From Daphnia carinata (taxonomy: Eukaryota > Arthropoda > Branchiopoda > Diplostraca > Daphniidae): DNA of 64,000 bases. Positions 9,863 through 19,100 of the stretch are shown in pieces. The notes below the pieces were generated by a model. That model did not search any database and was not told where the DNA came from. It saw only the letters and a program-made list of their open reading frames with translations. The stretch is taken from positions 1,116,001 to 1,180,000 of the forward strand of contig NC_081340.1 in assembly GCF_022539665.2 (NCBI RefSeq). Direction: 5' to 3'. Positions within the stretch are counted from its first letter, which is position 1; the number at the start of each line of letters is the position of its first letter. The position numbers were made by a program, and so were the translations under genes.

Positions 9863-12800
9863 TCAAGCAGCATTGAAGGCTTCGACGCGGCACAGCATCG
9901 TGACCGGGCGAACGTAGGTTTTGCCGGACTTTGTGATGACTTCTGCTGCGCGCACCACACCGTCGGGTCCAGGCAACACTTTTTCGACGCGACAGATTTG
10001 CCAATGGCCACGCGGGGACTTCGGATCGACAAGAAGCACTATATCCTTAGCTTCTAAGTTTTTTTGCGTTTCCGTCCATTTGTTGCGGGTCGTAAGGGTT
10101 GGGAGATACTCTCGCAACCAGCGAGCCCACATCTGGTCTACTAGCTGTTGCGCATGATACCACCGACGACGAAAGCACCTAATTTCCGGGTCGATGACTT
10201 CAGCGGGTAGATGGGGATTGGGGCGCCCCAACAAAAAATGATTCGGGGTCAACGGCGCGAGCTCCTGGGGATCTGCTCCCAGGTAGGTTAACGGGCGATC
10301 GTTCAAAGGCGCCTCAACTTCTATGACGACAGTAGCGAAGGTCTCTTCTTTGACAGTTTGCTGGCCAAGAATTGCGCGGAGGGCGTCCTTGCAAGAGCGC
10401 ACAAGTCGCTCCCATACACCTCCAAAATGCGGGGCGGAAGGCGGGGAGAAATGCCATCGGATCTCCTTACGCGCCAGCTGATCGACGATTTTGGCGTCGT
10501 TTAGGCGGGTCACTGCTTCACGCAGCTCGCGTTCTCCAGCCGTCAAGTTGGTGCCGTTGTCGCTGAAAACGTCAGCGGGTGCACCTCGTCGGCTAACGAA
10601 GCGGGTAAACGCCATCAGGAACGAGTCGACATCCAGAGATGGGGCTATCTCCAGATGGATCGCGCGGGTGGAAAGGCAGGTGAACAGGGCGATCCAGCGG
10701 TTCTCCGTGCGGCGGCCAATCGAAATGGGGAACGGGCCAAGATAGTCCACACCAACGTTGGTAAACGGCGGGTTGAATGATTCGACCCGTTTTGCAGGAA
10801 GCGGAGCCATCATTGGCTGGAACGGCCGAGATCTCATCCGGGAACAGTAAGGGCAGAAAGTTATCACGGACTTTACTGCTTCACGTCCTCGCAGCACCCA
10901 GTACCGAGCACGCACTTCGGCCAGCGTCCGGTCAACTCGCCCGTGGGCAACGGAAAGATGCGCCCACCTAATAAACAACTTAGTTACCGGATGCTTCGGG
11001 TCGAGAACCGCTGGATGACGGGCTTCGGTGTTGATCGGGGCGTTCTCAAGGCGGCCACCGACACGAACGATTCCGGCACTGACGAGGTAGACGGACAGCT
11101 TCAGTAGCCGGGATTCAGGGCGGATTGTTTTCTTCTTCTGCAGCCGGTGTAAGTCGTCGAAAAACGAAGCGCGTTGCGAAATGCGAATCAGAAGAAGGCG
11201 GGCAGACTTAAGCTCGGTCGCACTCTGTTGCCGGCCCGTTTTCAGATCCTCGATCGGTTCGGATGGTGGGTCTGCACGGCTGCCGCCTGGATTTACCTTT
11301 CGCTCGATCCGTCTTCGATTTACGAGGACCCGCGTGTTGGTGACAAATCTCCAAATCCAGGCGACAATGCGCACGAGACGGTGCAAGTTGTCAATACGGG
11401 CGGCAAAATAATCTAGCGGTCCGCTAGAAACGATGACAGCTAGGCATGCGATAGATTCTTCATCGTCGTCGCCTAGTGCACAATCCGGCATCTGGGCGGG
11501 CCAATGTTCGGGTGGCATAGCGAGGAACTCCGGGCCGCGATACCAACGATGATTCGGGTCGAGCTCGGACGGGCAAAGGCCACGGCTACATTCATCAGCC
11601 GGGTTTAGGATGCCTGGAATATGGCGCCACTGCTGCGGGGTAGTCGAATCAAGGATCTCCGAAATTCTATTAGCGACGAAGACGTTGTAGCGGCGATGAT
11701 TGGCGTGAATCCAACGAAGAACGGTCATCGCGTTCACCCAGAAAAATACGGAAGAAATGGGCAGCGTCATTTCCTTCAGCAAATAATTCACCAGCCGGAC
11801 TGCTAACAGCGCACCTTGGAGTTCCATCTTCGGGATAGAGATTTGGTGGATCGGAGCAACTCTCACCTTCGCCATCGCGAACGCAACTCCGATCTTGTCG
11901 TGCAGCTCAGAACGAAGAAAAACGACGACTCTAAATCCGTCATTCGATGCATCTGAAAATGCATGTAACTGGAACGATAAGTAGGCTGATTGAGGGCGCG
12001 TAATGAGACTTCGCGGGATGTTCAGTGACTCGAGCGCAGGAAGATGCTCCATAAAACGTCCCCACCGATTCAAAATATCAGCAGGCAAAACTTCATCCCA
12101 GCCACTTTTAAGCCGCCAGATGTCCTGAAGAATAATCTTCGCCACCAAGACCACCGGCACGAGCAGACCAAGCGGATCGTAAATGCTCGCGACGGCAGCA
12201 AGAATGGAGCGTTTCGACTGGGCTTCGTTTGACGGCTTGAAACGAAAAAGGAATTCATCTCGTTCGCTGCTCCACAGATAACCCAGCGTCCGTTCGGTCG
12301 GCAAATCGTCGAAGTCCAAATCGAGATCGGGCATAAGGCGAGACGCGGAGGGCACGCGATCCAGCAACTGACGTGAAGAACTGAGGAACTGGACGAGGTT
12401 GAAGCCACCTAGGCTAAGCAGTTCCACAAGTTTCTGGCAGGTTGATACTCCGTCTTCCACTTCGTCGAACGATGCTAATAAATTATCCACATAGAAGTCG
12501 GAGCGTATCCGGCTCGCGACTTCCTGCAGGTGGACGGGTGCATCTTTTTCGAGGCGTTGAAGGGCAAAACTGCATGTTGTTGGCGAAGACACGGCGCCGA
12601 AAATGTGCACCGTCATTTGGTACTCCTGGATAGGATTTTCAGTTCCCGGCTCCCTCCATAGAAAGCGAAACATTGGCCGGTCGCTTTCTCGCACCAGAAC
12701 CTGGTAAAACATTCTGGCGATGTCAGCAGTAACAGCAATCCTCCTTTCACGAAAGCGAAGCAGCACTGCGAGTAGCTGAGTCGTCAGATCCGGCCCTTTC

Positions 12801-15268
12801 AGCAGGACGTCATTAATGGCCATTCCTTTAAAGCGGGCAGCAGCGTCATAGACGAGTCGAACCTTGTTGGGCTTGCTGGGATGCTGAACCGGGTGAAACG
12901 GGAGATACCAAATCTTGGAATCGGGATCGGTGGAAGTGACTCTTGTAGCGTGGCCGCTGCGAAGTACTTCTTGCATTTGTTCGGAAACTGCTTTGCGTAG
13001 ATCGCTGTTCGACTGCAGTCTCCTCTCCAAGGCGAAAAACTTCCGTCGGGCAAACTCCTTGTTGTCCGGCAGCTTCGGGCAGTCGGGGCGCATGGGTAAA
13101 CCGACTTCGTAGCGAACTCCAGTATGGCGAATGGTCGCTTCCAACTGCTCTACGGCGCAACGGTCAAGCGCGGACATAAAGGTTTTGGGGGCCTCACGAA
13201 CGGGCAGCGATTGAGTCCTCCAAAATCGCTCAACGGACTCCTCCAGCAGCTCGATGGAATCCAATTTGACGAAATTTATACTTGCTGCTTCCGCAGCGGA
13301 CATCGGAAAGGTTTTACCCACGACGCACCAACCGAACGGGGTGCGAACTGCATTAGGTCCTTGAACACCTGCTGGCGGGCGACGGACTTCGAAATTCAGG
13401 TGAGCATCCTGGACGTCCATGCCAATCAGAACTTGGACTTCTGTGGCATCCCGAGCGGGAAAATCAAGGCCGCGAAGATACTCGAGCGAGGTGGAAGAGT
13501 TTTTCAGCCGGCGGTGCCCAACGTTGAGATGGGGAACTACGAAAGCGTCGGAAACCGGACAACTTTCCTTTCCGTCCAGCGATGACACTGTGAAATCCAC
13601 CAAACGAGTGTCGACGATTGGATCTTTCCCGTGGAAAGTCCCAAAGCGAATTTTGCGAGGCCGGCCCGTTAGGCCGAGTGCTTCAGCCGCGTCCTCACGC
13701 AACAAAGTAGCTTGGCTAACGGTGTCCAGTAGAGCGAAGACGTCGAGGGTACGATCACCAGCACGAAGACGAACCGGAACAACGGCCAAAAGAACGTTTG
13801 ATGCTGAGCGGGGTGCAATGGCGAAAGTCTGCGGACCTGGAACGCCGCTCGAATCTTCGTTCGGAGGTGGAAAACGGCGGAGTCCACTCCTCTCGGGGAA
13901 AACTCTTTCCGCACCATGCACCAGCGAATGATGGCGAGCACGGCATCCGGACGATTCACAGGCCGGCTTCGAACGACAGTCGGTACTTCGATGTTTCCCT
14001 CCAAGACAATTGAAGCAGATACCTTTCTCTTTCACCACCAACGCTCGATCGTTCGGCGACATCCGTCGAAATTCCGCACAGCTACTCAGACGATGTGCCT
14101 CGCCGCAGCTCGGACAGACGATATCCGCTTCTCTAATTGCCTGGGTAGACAAAACGGTTGGCGGTGGACGGACGGGCGGCGACTTTGCGGCTGAGGGTTT
14201 GAATGAAGGGTGTCTTGTGAGGTTAGGATGCTCAAAAGAAACACGCTTTCCGCGGGGCTCGATCCTGGGCGCTAGCTCGACAGACGCAAAGGCGATCCTC
14301 TCCTCTTCAACAACCTCCTCCAGGAACCGATCGAGATCGCCAAGATCTACAACTCTTGGCAAACGTTTTCTAACATAGCGGGCCCAGCGATGTTGAAAAA
14401 GAGGCGGCAATTTTTGAATTGCTTGGTCTAGGTTGGCAGCACTTTTCAAGTCGTGCTCTAACCCTCCTTGCTCCAATACGACGACTGCTCCGTGCAGCTG
14501 ATCCGAAAACAGCTCCAGCGCCTGACGATCACCTGGTTTGACGATAGGGAGACTCAACAGATCGCGAATTTGGCAGCGGGCAATCTGCTCACTCGAACCG
14601 TAGTGTTTCTTCAGGTAGGAAAGAACAGCCGGGTAGCCTCGAGGCGCTCTCAAAAGCGGGGAGATGCGGCGCAGAACATTGGGGCCTACCCACTCGGTTA
14701 GAATGGCTAAGCGCTGGGCGTCGTTCGGGATGACGTCATGGACGAGAGCCTGGAAGCGCGAGGAAAAGAGCAGCCAATCACGCGGGTCGCCGTCAAAGGG
14801 AGTTTTACACGCAAATGGCGCCGATCCTCCAAACATCCAGGGAACAATAGTGTTTGCGGGTACAGCTGCTGGGTCCTTCTCCAAGTTGTCGACCCAGCTG
14901 TCCACTTTTAAGACGGCCGACCGCGATTCCGGGACGTTTTTGGAGCGGGTCTTTAGTTTTGACGACGGCATAGGGCGCAATTCCTCGTCGAATTCGCTGA
15001 GGGAGCTCAAAGAGAGCGGCGAAGACGAACGAATGGATCTCTTCGAAAACTCCTCAGTCATACGAAGCCGGGCAATTTCATCCTCGATTTTTCGCTCCTG
15101 TCGTCTGGCTGAGACGCGCTCTTTCTCCTCCTGAAGTTTGCGGGCCAGCTCGCTAAGGCGTAGATCTTCATCCTTCTCTTCTTCTCTTCTCTTCCGGATC
15201 AACTCGAGCTCGAGTTCGGCGGCACGCCGTTCTCGCGTCAGGATCGAAAGAGCTGAATTTCCCGACAA
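9863..15268 (-). CDS. BEL/Pao Gag-Pol polyprotein, unit 2 (1801 aa), RNase H Asp replaced
   Basis: Same length and domain order as unit 1: coiled coil, gag, Cys/His knuckles, retropepsin DTV, RT YVDN, RNase H, HHCC-DDE integrase. The only protein difference I see is residue 1179, where GAC (Asp) in unit 1 is AAC (Asn) here (+ strand 11732-11734, gtt instead of gtc). That Asp is the one in the FFWVDAMTVL box and corresponds to the catalytic Asp of the SDSTTV motif in other BEL RNase H domains, so unit 2 should be RNase H-defective in cis. Confidence 0.93.
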   Translation of the reverse strand: MSGNSALSILTRERRAAELELELIRKRREEEKDEDLRLSELARKLQEEKERVSARRQERKIEDEIARLRMTEEFSKRSIRSSSPLSLSSLSEFDEELRPMPSSKLKTRSKNVPESRSAVLKVDSWVDNLEKDPAAVPANTIVPWMFGGSAPFACKTPFDGDPRDWLLFSSRFQALVHDVIPNDAQRLAILTEWVGPNVLRRISPLLRAPRGYPAVLSYLKKHYGSSEQIARCQIRDLLSLPIVKPGDRQALELFSDQLHGAVVVLEQGGLEHDLKSAANLDQAIQKLPPLFQHRWARYVRKRLPRVVDLGDLDRFLEEVVEEERIAFASVELAPRIEPRGKRVSFEHPNLTRHPSFKPSAAKSPPVRPPPTVLSTQAIREADIVCPSCGEAHRLSSCAEFRRMSPNDRALVVKEKGICFNCLGGKHRSTDCRSKPACESSGCRARHHSLVHGAERVFPERSGLRRFPPPNEDSSGVPGPQTFAIAPRSASNVLLAVVPVRLRAGDRTLDVFALLDTVSQATLLREDAAEALGLTGRPRKIRFGTFHGKDPIVDTRLVDFTVSSLDGKESCPVSDAFVVPHLNVGHRRLKNSSTSLEYLRGLDFPARDATEVQVLIGMDVQDAHLNFEVRRPPAGVQGPNAVRTPFGWCVVGKTFPMSAAEAASINFVKLDSIELLEESVERFWRTQSLPVREAPKTFMSALDRCAVEQLEATIRHTGVRYEVGLPMRPDCPKLPDNKEFARRKFFALERRLQSNSDLRKAVSEQMQEVLRSGHATRVTSTDPDSKIWYLPFHPVQHPSKPNKVRLVYDAAARFKGMAINDVLLKGPDLTTQLLAVLLRFRERRIAVTADIARMFYQVLVRESDRPMFRFLWREPGTENPIQEYQMTVHIFGAVSSPTTCSFALQRLEKDAPVHLQEVASRIRSDFYVDNLLASFDEVEDGVSTCQKLVELLSLGGFNLVQFLSSSRQLLDRVPSASRLMPDLDLDFDDLPTERTLGYLWSSERDEFLFRFKPSNEAQSKRSILAAVASIYDPLGLLVPVVLVAKIILQDIWRLKSGWDEVLPADILNRWGRFMEHLPALESLNIPRSLITRPQSAYLSFQLHAFSDASNDGFRVVVFLRSELHDKIGVAFAMAKVRVAPIHQISIPKMELQGALLAVRLVNYLLKEMTLPISSVFFWVNAMTVLRWIHANHRRYNVFVANRISEILDSTTPQQWRHIPGILNPADECSRGLCPSELDPNHRWYRGPEFLAMPPEHWPAQMPDCALGDDDEESIACLAVIVSSGPLDYFAARIDNLHRLVRIVAWIWRFVTNTRVLVNRRRIERKVNPGGSRADPPSEPIEDLKTGRQQSATELKSARLLLIRISQRASFFDDLHRLQKKKTIRPESRLLKLSVYLVSAGIVRVGGRLENAPINTEARHPAVLDPKHPVTKLFIRWAHLSVAHGRVDRTLAEVRARYWVLRGREAVKSVITFCPYCSRMRSRPFQPMMAPLPAKRVESFNPPFTNVGVDYLGPFPISIGRRTENRWIALFTCLSTRAIHLEIAPSLDVDSFLMAFTRFVSRRGAPADVFSDNGTNLTAGERELREAVTRLNDAKIVDQLARKEIRWHFSPPSAPHFGGVWERLVRSCKDALRAILGQQTVKEETFATVVIEVEAPLNDRPLTYLGADPQELAPLTPNHFLLGRPNPHLPAEVIDPEIRCFRRRWYHAQQLVDQMWARWLREYLPTLTTRNKWTETQKNLEAKDIVLLVDPKSPRGHWQICRVEKVLPGPDGVVRAAEVITKSGKTYVRPVTMLCRVEAFNAA

Positions 15269-15633
15269 ATGAGAGAAAGCGCTACCGGCAATGGAAGATT
15301 TTGATCTTACCGAGGGCGAGCGATTACCCTCGGCTTGATGACGAGAAGACCGGTCTTGGACAAAAACTTCTCCGGGCCGGGATACAGTTTATTCACGGGG
15401 CTGCAGCAGGGATCCGGAGGGGACATCCAGCGGAGTAGAATCAGGTGGACGTGTCGGGTCAGCCATATCACGGCGGCAATAAAGCTTTAGCTCAAATCCC
15501 GTAACTCTGACCGTTACCCCTCCTGGGCTGGCGGTTGATTCAGAGTCGGGATGTCTAGAGACAAAAGCACATGCTAGCACAAGACGAAAAAGCGACGAAA
15601 AGAATGCTACTTAAAGGTTACCAGAGTCGATTG

Positions 15634-15651
15634 TCCCGGGTTTCGGCACCA
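15634..15651 (-). promoter_or_regulatory. BEL unit 2 primer-binding site (tRNA-Phe)
   Basis: Identical 18-nt complement to the tRNA-Phe 3' end, with the same three-base spacing to LTR3 as in unit 1. Confidence 0.85.
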
Positions 15652-15654
15652 CTT

Positions 15655-16037
15655 TGTTACAAAGTAAACAAGTCTGTAGCGTATAAACGAAAAAATGAAA
15701 ACGAGAAACGAATGTCGAACTAGTCACAAAAAAAGGACTGTATTAAACTTAGCAAAAAAACGAGACAAAACTGAGACAGCGTGAGAAAAATGGCGACCCG
15801 ACAGGTAGCACGGTCGAAAAAGAACTGAGCGTCCTTACACGTCACTAATCATAGCGTGCATCAGAAAAAACAACTGACATAAGCTTCGCGAAAACAATAA
15901 GCCGCTAATTAAACTAAGGGAAGGGTAATGGTTGGCGCGCGAAGCCCGATCCTGGTTTCCATGGCGACTCGGGAACAGGAAGGGTAAATTGCAGACGCGC
16001 GAAGCCCGATACGAGTTGCCATAGCAACTCGGTAACA
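15655..16037 (-). repeat. BEL LTR 3 (5' LTR of unit 2)
   Basis: 383 bp, TGTTAC...GTAACA, followed directly by the right copy of the ACACG target duplication. Confidence 0.93.
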
Positions 16038-16728
16038 ACACGTTACGAGACACAATTGCTGGCTAATGACGCCAGTCTGAGCTAGTAGCGCATTTTTCAC
16101 CTCGAAAATAGCATCTGATACATGGCAGGAATTCACTTTGTCATGCTAATGTTTCGTGTATGTTTAATATAGATCATTTCGAATCGGCCGTCAGGAACGT
16201 CAACGCAGCTACTAGGAACTTTCAAGACAACACCTTAAGTATGCTCGATTCCAACGAGTACGTAAATGAATATTATTGTTATTATTGTGCCTTTCCATTA
16301 CAATTTTTTTTATGTACTAGTGTCTTGGCCGTACGAAAAGTTAACGATAAGCTTATGCAACTGGAACGCCACTTTATCGACCCGCATGAACTGCCCAACC
16401 GGCCAGAATACAAGTATTTCATTTGGTTACAATTTTCCCGTTTCTCTCTAAGAAAAGACGACACTAACATTCCCAATATCTAATTTCTGATAACTGAAAA
16501 ATCAAAACAACATACCCATATTGTGTTTGCGCCAAGCTCAAGCAACAGCTATTCGAGCAGCAGTTTCAGTGGTTTGACGGATCTTTTGGAGGCTGTTGGC
16601 AACCAGACAGAAGCGGAAAGACGTCGGTCTTTCCGTGGGCTCAAATCAAACAGCATTTGTCCGTGATTGCCTACTTAGTAGAAGCTGCAGGCCGATCATT
16701 GTCGGCCTGCGTCGGTTGTTACCTATAA
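16038..16728 (+). pseudogene. 3' remnant of the NAALADase-like gene (end of exon 13 to exon 16)
   Basis: Continuation of the peptidase gene beyond the BEL array. After ACACG the reading frame resumes (RYETQLLAND) to a weak donor at 16075. Exon 14 is 16173-16257 (HFESAVRNVNAA). Exon 15 is 16321-16413, with LERHFIDPHELPNRPEYK matching the conserved LERAFIDP-type block of GCPII. The last exon starts near 16514 (HIVFAPSSSNSYSS) and ends WAQIKQHLSVIAYLVEAA with a stop at 16726-16728. Defects: no AG acceptor precedes the last exon (the site reads ATACC), and between NQTEAERR and WAQIKQ the frame must change, so a frameshift is present. This suggests decay after the gene was split. Sequencing error could explain the frameshift but not both. 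Confidence 0.72.
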
Positions 16729-17080
16729 AAAACCTTGGTGCTAGGAAAAAATTTATTGCTTCTTAGCAGAACTGTGAGGATTATCCCTAGTTTACATTTG
16801 TTTTTGTTGGAAATATACAAATACCAGCATGTAGCACATACAGTAATGGTTTCCTTTGCCTTTATACCGATGGCCGGAGATTGAGAGAAATATCCTAAAA
16901 AAGGGGTCAATGGTGCGCTATATCATATAATCCTGGCAGAATCCCTATCGGGAAATTCAGCGTATCAAAAAAAAACTGTTGGTCTGACGAGAAAATGAAT
17001 AATTTCCCTAAAATCAGTGTTTACTTTTGTGTATAACGCGTAGTTTTTATACAGTTCTATGTTGTACACCTTTTTCGTCA
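16729..17080. other. Intergenic, no feature seen
   Basis: AT-rich. A short stretch near 16930 (AATCCCTATCGGGAAATTC) resembles sequence next to the foldback repeats at 35.99 kb and 47.96 kb, so foldback-related sequence may already begin here. Confidence 0.35.
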
Positions 17081-18300
17081 AATTGCTGGGCTCGAAAATA
17101 AGCCCATTACTAAATAAGCCCGACTTCCCTTATTCTCAAGTCGGGCTTATTAAGTCGGGCTTAAAATTTTTTCCTGCAAAAATCGGCACTCGCCCGAATT
17201 GGTTGGATATCATAGAATATACTCAAAATTGAATGCTGAATCGGGGAAAATTGTTCTTTTTCTCCTGGAGTCAAACGTTTTTTGAAATGCACCGAATATT
17301 TGACGCAATGCTAGCGCGCCACTACGCTATAGCGCTAGCGCGGTGCAGCAGAAATATTCGGCGAATGTATACAGAGAATTAACTAGAAAGTTGACCGATA
17401 GATGGCGAGAGCGATAAAACAGAAAAAAGCGATATTTTTCTAGCCTAATTCTAGATTTCCTTAAAAATACGTTATTCCGATTCGAAATTGATCGCTGATC
17501 ACGAAAATAAGATATATTTTTATATTAGGCTTCTACTTTTTGAATTAATCGTTAAAAACAGAAGGCCGGGCTTATTTTGTCGGGCTTAAAATTTTTTCCT
17601 ATTAAAAAATAATTTAATTAAATCTAGATAACAATACATGATTCTGATTCAAAATTTAACAAGGAACTCGAAAATGAAATTTGTTTTTACGTAGAGTTTA
17701 TTGTTTTTGAATAATCAAAAAAGTTTGATGTTTCACTCTAGCGCTGTAGCGTACTGGCGCGCCAATCATGATTTCGATTCGCACACGCACTAACTATATA
17801 TTTTAGATTATTCCAAAACTATAAACTCTGCGTAAAAGTAAATTCAATTTTCGTATTCTTGGTTAATTTTGAATCAGAATTATCTATAGCTATCTAGATT
17901 TAATGCTACTGTTTTTTAATAGGAAAAAAATTTAAGCACGACAATATAAGCCCGGGCTTATTTTTAAAACCAACTTTTACCGCTTTTTACGTTTTATTCA
18001 AAAATTATGAGTCCCACAAGAAAATAACCCTCATATTCGTGATGCCCGTTCAATTCTGCATCGAAACTCTGTATTGAACGCGAATTCGAAAATTTTGCCA
18101 AAATTGAAAAAATGAGAAGGCTATTGGCTTCTAACTTTTCCAATTTTCTTCAAATTCTAGATTTCATTAAAAATACATTATTCCGATTCGAAATTGATTG
18201 CTGATCTATGGCAATCCGTTTTACAGAAAAAAAAAAAAAAATTTCGTCGGTTTTTTTCTTTTTTACAACTATGGCCATCTATCGGCCGGCATCCTATATA
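17081..18300. repeat. Diverged foldback-family repeat cluster (AAGCCCGAC modules)
   Basis: Old, rearranged relatives of the foldback element seen at 20.96, 36.1 and 47.1 kb. Shared modules: AGTCGGGCTTA in both orientations (17105-17165, 17570-17595, 17940-17960), the GCTAGCGC inverted core (17310-17345 and 17740-17765), the GAGAATTAACTAGAAAG/TTGACCG edge at 17375-17405, and TATACTCAAAATTGAAT at 17220. No coding frame of significance. Confidence 0.7.
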
Positions 18301-18412
18301 ATTTTCTAAATACAACTTTACGTACTTTACCCATGTAAATATATCATTTTTAATTAATAACTTAATTTCATTAAAATAGAACTATACAATAATTCCTTTG
18401 TTATACTCTACT

Positions 18413-19100
18413 TACTTAAATTTATTATTATTACTATTAACTATTAACTTTTCATTTTGAACTGCATTTTTCAGCGATGATAATCAGTGTATTGGATTTT
18501 GGCCAATCAAATCCGCAAAAACAAAGAAATCCGAAGCAAATCCAATTTTTTGCGGATTTGCATTGGATCTTTAAATCATTCAAGACAGCAAAAGTTCTCG
18601 AGTAACATAACCTAAACTAACCTAAGCTAACTTTAACTAACCTAAGCAGTAAAATCCAATTTAATCCACATCCTCAAATGATGTGATTTGGATTTGATTG
18701 GATTTGATGATTTGGTTTGTTAAAATCCAATACACTGATGATAATAATAGCCATAATTGCTTGTTTTAGGTATAAACAATATGTTTGAGTAATCTAAAGT
18801 CATTCTTGTATATTATTTTCACACCTCAACAAACAATAACGACTTTATATTACTCAAACATATTATTTATACCTAAAACAAGCAATCATTCTAATTGTTA
18901 TTAGAACGGTTTGAGTAATATAAAGTCGTTGTCGGTTGTTGCGGTGTGAAAATAATACACAATAACAATTCTATATTACTTAAACATTATACTTAAAACA
19001 CGCAATCCTTCTAATTGTTATTAGAAATACATTCATTATACTTACTGCAGTACAAAATGGATAGTTAATAGTTAATAGTAATAATAATAAATTTAAGTAC
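18413..19100. repeat. Foldback element with about 54-bp inverted ends
   Basis: 18413-18467 (TACTTAAATTTATTATTATT...) is the near-exact reverse complement of 19045-19100. Between them are further hairpins: about 18757-18805 pairs with 18845-18890 (ATTGCTTGTTTTAGGTATAA), and about 18808-18865 pairs with 18905-18965 (TATTATTTTCACACC). A hAT-like MITE has inserted in it. No transposase is encoded. Confidence 0.78.
18485..18737. mobile_element. hAT-like MITE, 253 bp
   Basis: Perfect 16-bp terminal inverted repeats CAGTGTATTGGATTTT / AAAATCCAATACACTG. They are flanked by an exact 8-bp target duplication ATGATAAT at 18477-18484 and 18738-18745. CAGTG-type ends with an 8-bp duplication are typical of hAT non-autonomous elements. 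The core is non-coding and includes CCTAA-rich short phrases (18610-18650). Confidence 0.88.

Larger units (their letters stand above)
3257..16037 (-). mobile_element. Tandem BEL/Pao retrotransposon pair (LTR-int-LTR-int-LTR)
   Basis: Two complete BEL/Pao units in head-to-tail order share a middle LTR, with a strict 6199-bp period (LTR starts 3257, 9456, 15655). All three LTRs are 383 bp and begin TGTTAC and end GTAACA. One ACACG target duplication brackets the whole array, so there was one integration followed by unequal recombination between LTRs (or template switching). The element is antisense to the host peptidase gene. LTR differences are minimal: LTR1 reads GAATAAATG where the others read GAAAAAATG, and LTR3 has GATACGAG for GATCCGAG. 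The array is therefore young. Confidence 0.95.
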
